Both the position numbers and the translations under genes were made by a program. Below, piece after piece: positions 25,758-28,505 of a stretch of 28,505 nucleotides of DNA. Numbering within the stretch: position 1 is the first letter of the stretch; each line of letters opens with the position of its first letter. The notes under the pieces were generated by a model that saw nothing but the letters and a program-made list of their open reading frames with translations, did not search any database and had not been told where the DNA came from. The stretch comes from CAZOKZ01 sp964580585 (lineage in GTDB: Bacteria; Sumerlaeota; Sumerlaeia; SLMS01; JAHLLQ01), in contig CAZOKZ010000059.1 in assembly GCA_964580585.1 (NCBI GenBank), positions 1 through 28,505 of the forward strand. Reading direction: 5' to 3'.

Positions 25758-26765
25758 ATGGCAGAGTTCCTTCTCCCGACCAAGGATGGCTTGGAACGAG
25801 CTGCGGCGATGCTGCATGCGGGAGAGGTCGTCGCTTTCCCAACGGAAACCGTCTATGGACTCGGTGCGGATGCGACAAATCATTCTGCGGTTCAGCGGAT
25901 TTTCGACGCCAAAGGCCGCCCAGGCAACAATCCCCTGATTGTGCATGTATTGGATGCAAAATCGGCGCGTCGTTGGGCAAGAGAATGGCCTGCTGACGCT
26001 CAACGATTAGCAGAGCGTTTTTGGCCCGGACCATTGACCATGATTTTACCCGCTGCCGATGGTCTTTCTTCCCAAGCGTTAGCCGGTGGAACAACGGTGG
26101 GATTACGCGCTCCTGACCATCCGGTGGCGCTCAAGCTGCTGGAAACGTGCGGATTGCCTCTTGCTGCACCGAGCGCCAATCGGAGCGGCAATCTTTCACC
26201 CGTGGACGCGCAACATGTGATGGACGATTTGGGCAGCCGCATCGCGGGGGTACTTGATGGAGGACCCTGTCATGTGGGTCTCGAATCGACGGTGTTGGAT
26301 CTGACGGGAAAGACGCCCGTGATTCTCCGTCCAGGCATGATTACCCAGACGATGATCGAGGAAACGATTGGGCATCCAGTCCGACTTGCCGAGCACATGG
26401 TAGAACAAGGTTCATCGGCTTCCCTGAAATCGCCGGGCCTGCTGAGCCGCCACTATGCGCCCCGCGTTCCCCTGCGGATTAAATCGCGCGAGGAAATCTC
26501 CAGTGCCCCTCAGGGGATTGCACGGTTGCTCGTCGAAGCACGCGATTTGAATACCCAAACGACGGACAATCCAGACGTGTACCACTTGGGGAACACGGCC
26601 GAGGAATTCGCAAGTCAACTGTATCGGGTGTTGTGGGTTTGCCAATCGAGCGGAGTGGCGGAAATCTGGGTGGAAATTCCACCCGATGCGCACGAATGGA
26701 CAGCGGTGCGCAATCGGTTGCGCCGAGCTTGTGTTCCTGAAGACAAAGACACACTGAGCCCGTAA
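25758..26765 (+). CDS. tsaC: L-threonylcarbamoyladenylate synthase, Sua5 type
   Basis: A 335-residue Sua5/YrdC/TsaC-family enzyme that makes threonylcarbamoyl-AMP for t6A at position 37 of tRNAs. It shows FPTETVYGLGADA (27-39), the KGRPGNNPLIVHV segment (K52, R54), PSANRSG (S139, N141) and GLESTVLDLTGK. SPGLLSRHYAPRVPL is the linker into a Sua5 C-terminal domain, so this is the long Sua5 form rather than the short TsaC. It starts 32 nt after glnD and is probably co-transcribed. It converges with the next gene, separated by only 8 nt. Confidence 0.95.
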   Translation: MAEFLLPTKDGLERAAAMLHAGEVVAFPTETVYGLGADATNHSAVQRIFDAKGRPGNNPLIVHVLDAKSARRWAREWPADAQRLAERFWPGPLTMILPAADGLSSQALAGGTTVGLRAPDHPVALKLLETCGLPLAAPSANRSGNLSPVDAQHVMDDLGSRIAGVLDGGPCHVGLESTVLDLTGKTPVILRPGMITQTMIEETIGHPVRLAEHMVEQGSSASLKSPGLLSRHYAPRVPLRIKSREEISSAPQGIARLLVEARDLNTQTTDNPDVYHLGNTAEEFASQLYRVLWVCQSSGVAEIWVEIPPDAHEWTAVRNRLRRACVPEDKDTLSP

Positions 26766-26773
26766 TCAAGCGG

Positions 26774-27553
26774 CTATTTCCGCTTTCGACGATCCCCTCC
26801 GCTTCGACGGTCCTTGCCAAAACGACGGTTCTTGAAAATCAATTCACAATTATCGCGTCGATCCCTGCCACTGCGGCGATCCTTGCCACTACGGCGCTCG
26901 GTAACACCGTCCCACGAGCCGTCGGAATTCGTGCCAAATCCCGCTGGACGCGCTACGGGCTGAGAAATATCGACGCTGGGTTTGACTGGCTTGGGTGTAT
27001 TTGCCGGCGTCTTAACGGTTGGTTTGGCAGGACCGGGAATCTCGGATGACTTTTCCCAGACCTTCGGGCTTAGACTTTTCTGTTCTTTTGTTTCCGCGCT
27101 TGAGGCCGGATCCGGTTTTGGGTCTTCGCGCAGAATTTCTTCGTACTGTGTGGGAACGCGCGGCATGGTGGCGCGAACCTTAACGGGGTTATATTGACGG
27201 GAAACGCTCGAATCGGCGTTCCGTTGCAGGGGGGGCAGATTGTTGGAAGCCCGGCGGACTTGCGAAGAAGATAAATTGCGAGGCGATTCGTTTACCGTTC
27301 CGGCTTTGGTTTCGCCACGCGCCAGGCTAAGCCGGGAGGCGAACATATCCATCCCGTTTTTTCGCAGATAATTCAGCAAACAGGCGTATTGATCCTCGCT
27401 GTTGCCCGGGTCGGTCAGCCCCAATTGTTTCAAAAGCTGGGCAAGCCCGCCATGACGCAGCAATTCACTGAAAATCAGCTCGCAGGAAAAGTGGCCGAAT
27501 TCCTTGAAATAGTGGTGAATGCCTGCTCGAAGCTGTTCAACCGGGTTTGTCAT
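26774..27553 (-). CDS. Hypothetical protein with basic DRR-repeat C-terminal tail
   Basis: A 259-residue protein I do not recognise. Residues 1-80 look helical and soluble (LRAGIHHYFKEFGHFSCELI, LLKQLGL, YACLLNYLRKNGMDMF), with no signal peptide or membrane segment. The middle (80-215) is low complexity, rich in Pro, Ser, Lys and Thr. The last 40 residues are strongly basic with tandem RRSGKDRRSGRDRR and RRFGKDRRSGGDRRKRK, separated by a short non-basic spacer. Such G.DRR.G.DRR arrays occur as tails or linkers in various uncharacterised bacterial proteins; nucleic acid or membrane phosphate binding is only a guess. The ATG at 27553 has a weak ribosome-binding site. Confidence 0.65.
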   Translation of the reverse strand: MTNPVEQLRAGIHHYFKEFGHFSCELIFSELLRHGGLAQLLKQLGLTDPGNSEDQYACLLNYLRKNGMDMFASRLSLARGETKAGTVNESPRNLSSSQVRRASNNLPPLQRNADSSVSRQYNPVKVRATMPRVPTQYEEILREDPKPDPASSAETKEQKSLSPKVWEKSSEIPGPAKPTVKTPANTPKPVKPSVDISQPVARPAGFGTNSDGSWDGVTERRSGKDRRSGRDRRDNCELIFKNRRFGKDRRSGGDRRKRK

Positions 27554-27684
27554 AATTTTCTGGCTCTAGCGTTCCGATTGCCTGTGTTATCGTCTTTTGC
27601 CGATAGGAAATATTTACCATAAACTTCCGGAGATGTGTCAATGCGCAGTTACGGTTCCATCATCGGAGCCGACAATAACGCGCT

Positions 27685-28287
27685 TCAATTCGAGGGAAGA
27701 TCGACTTTCTCTTTGATCGTATCGTAGAAGCGCTTATCACCGCCTTTTTCGATGGAAATGGGGAAATACACGATACTGCCGTCTTCCAGGTAAAGATTGA
27801 TGGTGGAATCCTCAAGAATACTGGTGGATTGATCCATATCCATATCGGTGATTTCGTCATAATTCACGGAAATAAAGGGTTCGTAAGCCTCACCCTGGTA
27901 AACGACTACCTTGCGATCGGTGCAAAAATACATGCCATCCGTAATGTCGAGGATGGCATCGGAGTAGAAGTAGAGAATGCGTTCACCGTCTTCGATCAAC
28001 TCAAGATCTTCGATCGTGGTCATGTAATCGGCATTCATCTGATTTCCGGCAACCACATAAGTTTCAGGTCCATTGGCTCCGATATAGGCAAAAAAGGCGA
28101 AACAACCACCGAAAAGCAATACCATCGGCATGATAACCAGAAGACAGACGATGAGGATGATTAAGCCGACTGGGGATTTTTTCTTTGGGTGTGGAGGTAT
28201 AAATGAAGGCTGGCCCCAGGAGCCGGGTTGCGAGGGCGGTGGCTGCGGTCCGGGGGGCGACGGTGGGCCGTAAGGCGAAGGGTTCAT
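27685..28287 (-). CDS. Small membrane-anchored protein, possible bacterial PH-like domain
   Basis: A 200-residue protein. Residues 1-38 are a Pro/Gly/Ser-rich cytoplasmic tail ending in KKK, residues about 39-70 are a single hydrophobic segment (GLIILIVCLLVIMPMVLLFG onward), and residues 75-200 form a soluble beta-rich domain. That domain shows ERILYFYSDAILDITDGMYF, CTDRKVVVY and YDEITDMDMDQ, ending in an amphipathic helix DTIKEKV. The strand-rich pattern with a closing helix resembles the small bacterial PH (bPH) folds, but I see no diagnostic motif, so this is inference. The ATG at 28287 is preceded by CAGGAA and by a good promoter. The frame is open further upstream to 28401 but that part crosses the promoter and a terminator. 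Confidence 0.75.
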   Translation of the reverse strand: MNPSPYGPPSPPGPQPPPSQPGSWGQPSFIPPHPKKKSPVGLIILIVCLLVIMPMVLLFGGCFAFFAYIGANGPETYVVAGNQMNADYMTTIEDLELIEDGERILYFYSDAILDITDGMYFCTDRKVVVYQGEAYEPFISVNYDEITDMDMDQSTSILEDSTINLYLEDGSIVYFPISIEKGGDKRFYDTIKEKVDLPSN

Positions 28288-28320
28288 TATTCGTGCGATT
28301 CCTGAGCGAAATATGAAAAA

Positions 28321-28349
28321 TTTATACGACAAATGCCGTTTGTGGGCAA
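28321..28349 (-). promoter_or_regulatory. Sigma70-type promoter of the membrane protein gene, with internal inverted repeat
   Basis: On the minus strand TTGCCC (28344-28349), exactly 17 nt, then TATAAA (28321-28326, five of six consensus). It lies 34 nt before the ATG at 28287. The spacer holds a perfect inverted repeat ACAAA-N5-TTTGT (28329-28343), possibly an operator. Confidence 0.65.
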
Positions 28350-28379
28350 GGTAAAGGGGGAGCGCGTGCAGAAATGGGC

Positions 28380-28411
28380 AAAAAAAAGCGACCTCGCTCA
28401 AGCAAGGCCGC
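28380..28411 (-). terminator. Rho-independent terminator after the tRNA
   Basis: On the minus strand GCGGCCTTGC (28402-28411) and GCGAGGTCGC (28388-28397) form a 10-bp stem with two G-U pairs and a TTGA loop, followed by eight T (28380-28387). It lies 12 nt after the encoded CCA of the tRNA and just before the promoter of the membrane protein gene. Confidence 0.9.
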
Positions 28412-28423
28412 TGTATTCGAATG

Positions 28424-28500
28424 TGGTGCGAAGGGGCGGGATCGAACCGCCGACCTTGGGGTTATGAGTCCCAAGGTCTAACCAGCTGAGCTACCCTCTC
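28424..28500 (-). tRNA. tRNA with CAT anticodon (Met, or Ile2 if lysidine-modified)
   Basis: A 77-nt gene with encoded CCA (28424-28426). Loops are canonical: U8/A9, D-loop AGCTGGTTA, anticodon loop CTCATAA, a 5-nt variable loop and T-arm GGCGG-TTCGATC-CCGCC. The acceptor stem GAGAGGG/CCTTCGC has an A-G mismatch at 2-71 and a G-U at 5-68. The D-stem has C-C at 11-24 and the anticodon stem A-C at 31-39. The 1-72 pair is G-C, unlike typical bacterial initiator tRNA. CAT can be elongator Met, initiator Met or lysidine-type Ile; I favour an elongator but cannot decide. Confidence 0.85.
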
Positions 28501-28505
28501 AAAAC

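Overview
This window is ordinary-looking chromosomal DNA from an uncultured-type Gram-negative bacterium. A lipobox lipoprotein, two PilT-family ATPases, GlnD, and a complete oxidative pentose-phosphate operon containing opcA point that way. Base composition is mixed (roughly half G+C by eye, not computed). I cannot fix the phylum from sequence alone. The gene mix would fit a candidate phylum near the PVC/Hydrogenedentes/Sumerlaeota neighbourhood, but that is a guess. I see no insertion sequence, integrase, CRISPR array, rRNA or phage gene.

Layout. Positions 252-4154 (minus) hold a phosphohexomutase, a GT-B type glycosyltransferase overlapping it by 4 nt, and a TPR protein. Positions 4434-6083 (plus) hold an AspT/YidE-type transporter with paired RCK-C domains, closed by a hairpin terminator at 6114-6155. 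Positions 6191-8827 (minus) hold a DnaC-like ATPase, an FKBP-type lipoprotein isomerase and RNase D. Positions 9062-10462 (plus, divergent from the DnaC-like gene) hold an unusual protein joining a DnaG-like CHC2 zinc finger to TPR repeats, followed by a strong terminator. Positions 10872-14856 (plus) hold two tandem PilT-like ATPases and a sucC with no sucD beside it, again with a strong terminator.

Positions 14918-21556 (minus) are a six-gene run: zwf, opcA, pgl, gnd and two glycosyltransferases. It encodes the whole oxidative pentose-phosphate branch, with the G6PDH assembly factor OpcA. Next come a renalase-like FAD oxidoreductase (minus, 21754-22824), divergent glnD and a Sua5-type tsaC (plus, 23023-26765), a hypothetical protein with a highly basic DRR-repeat tail (minus), a small membrane-anchored protein with a possible PH-like domain (minus, with a good sigma70-type promoter), and a CAT-anticodon tRNA with its own terminator at the right edge.

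The most interesting items are four. The CHC2-TPR fusion faces a helicase-loader-like ATPase. A decamer, GGGGACGGAG, is scattered through both genes and intergenic DNA far more often than chance. OpcA sits inside a complete oxidative pentose-phosphate operon. The right-edge tRNA carries several mismatches in its stems.
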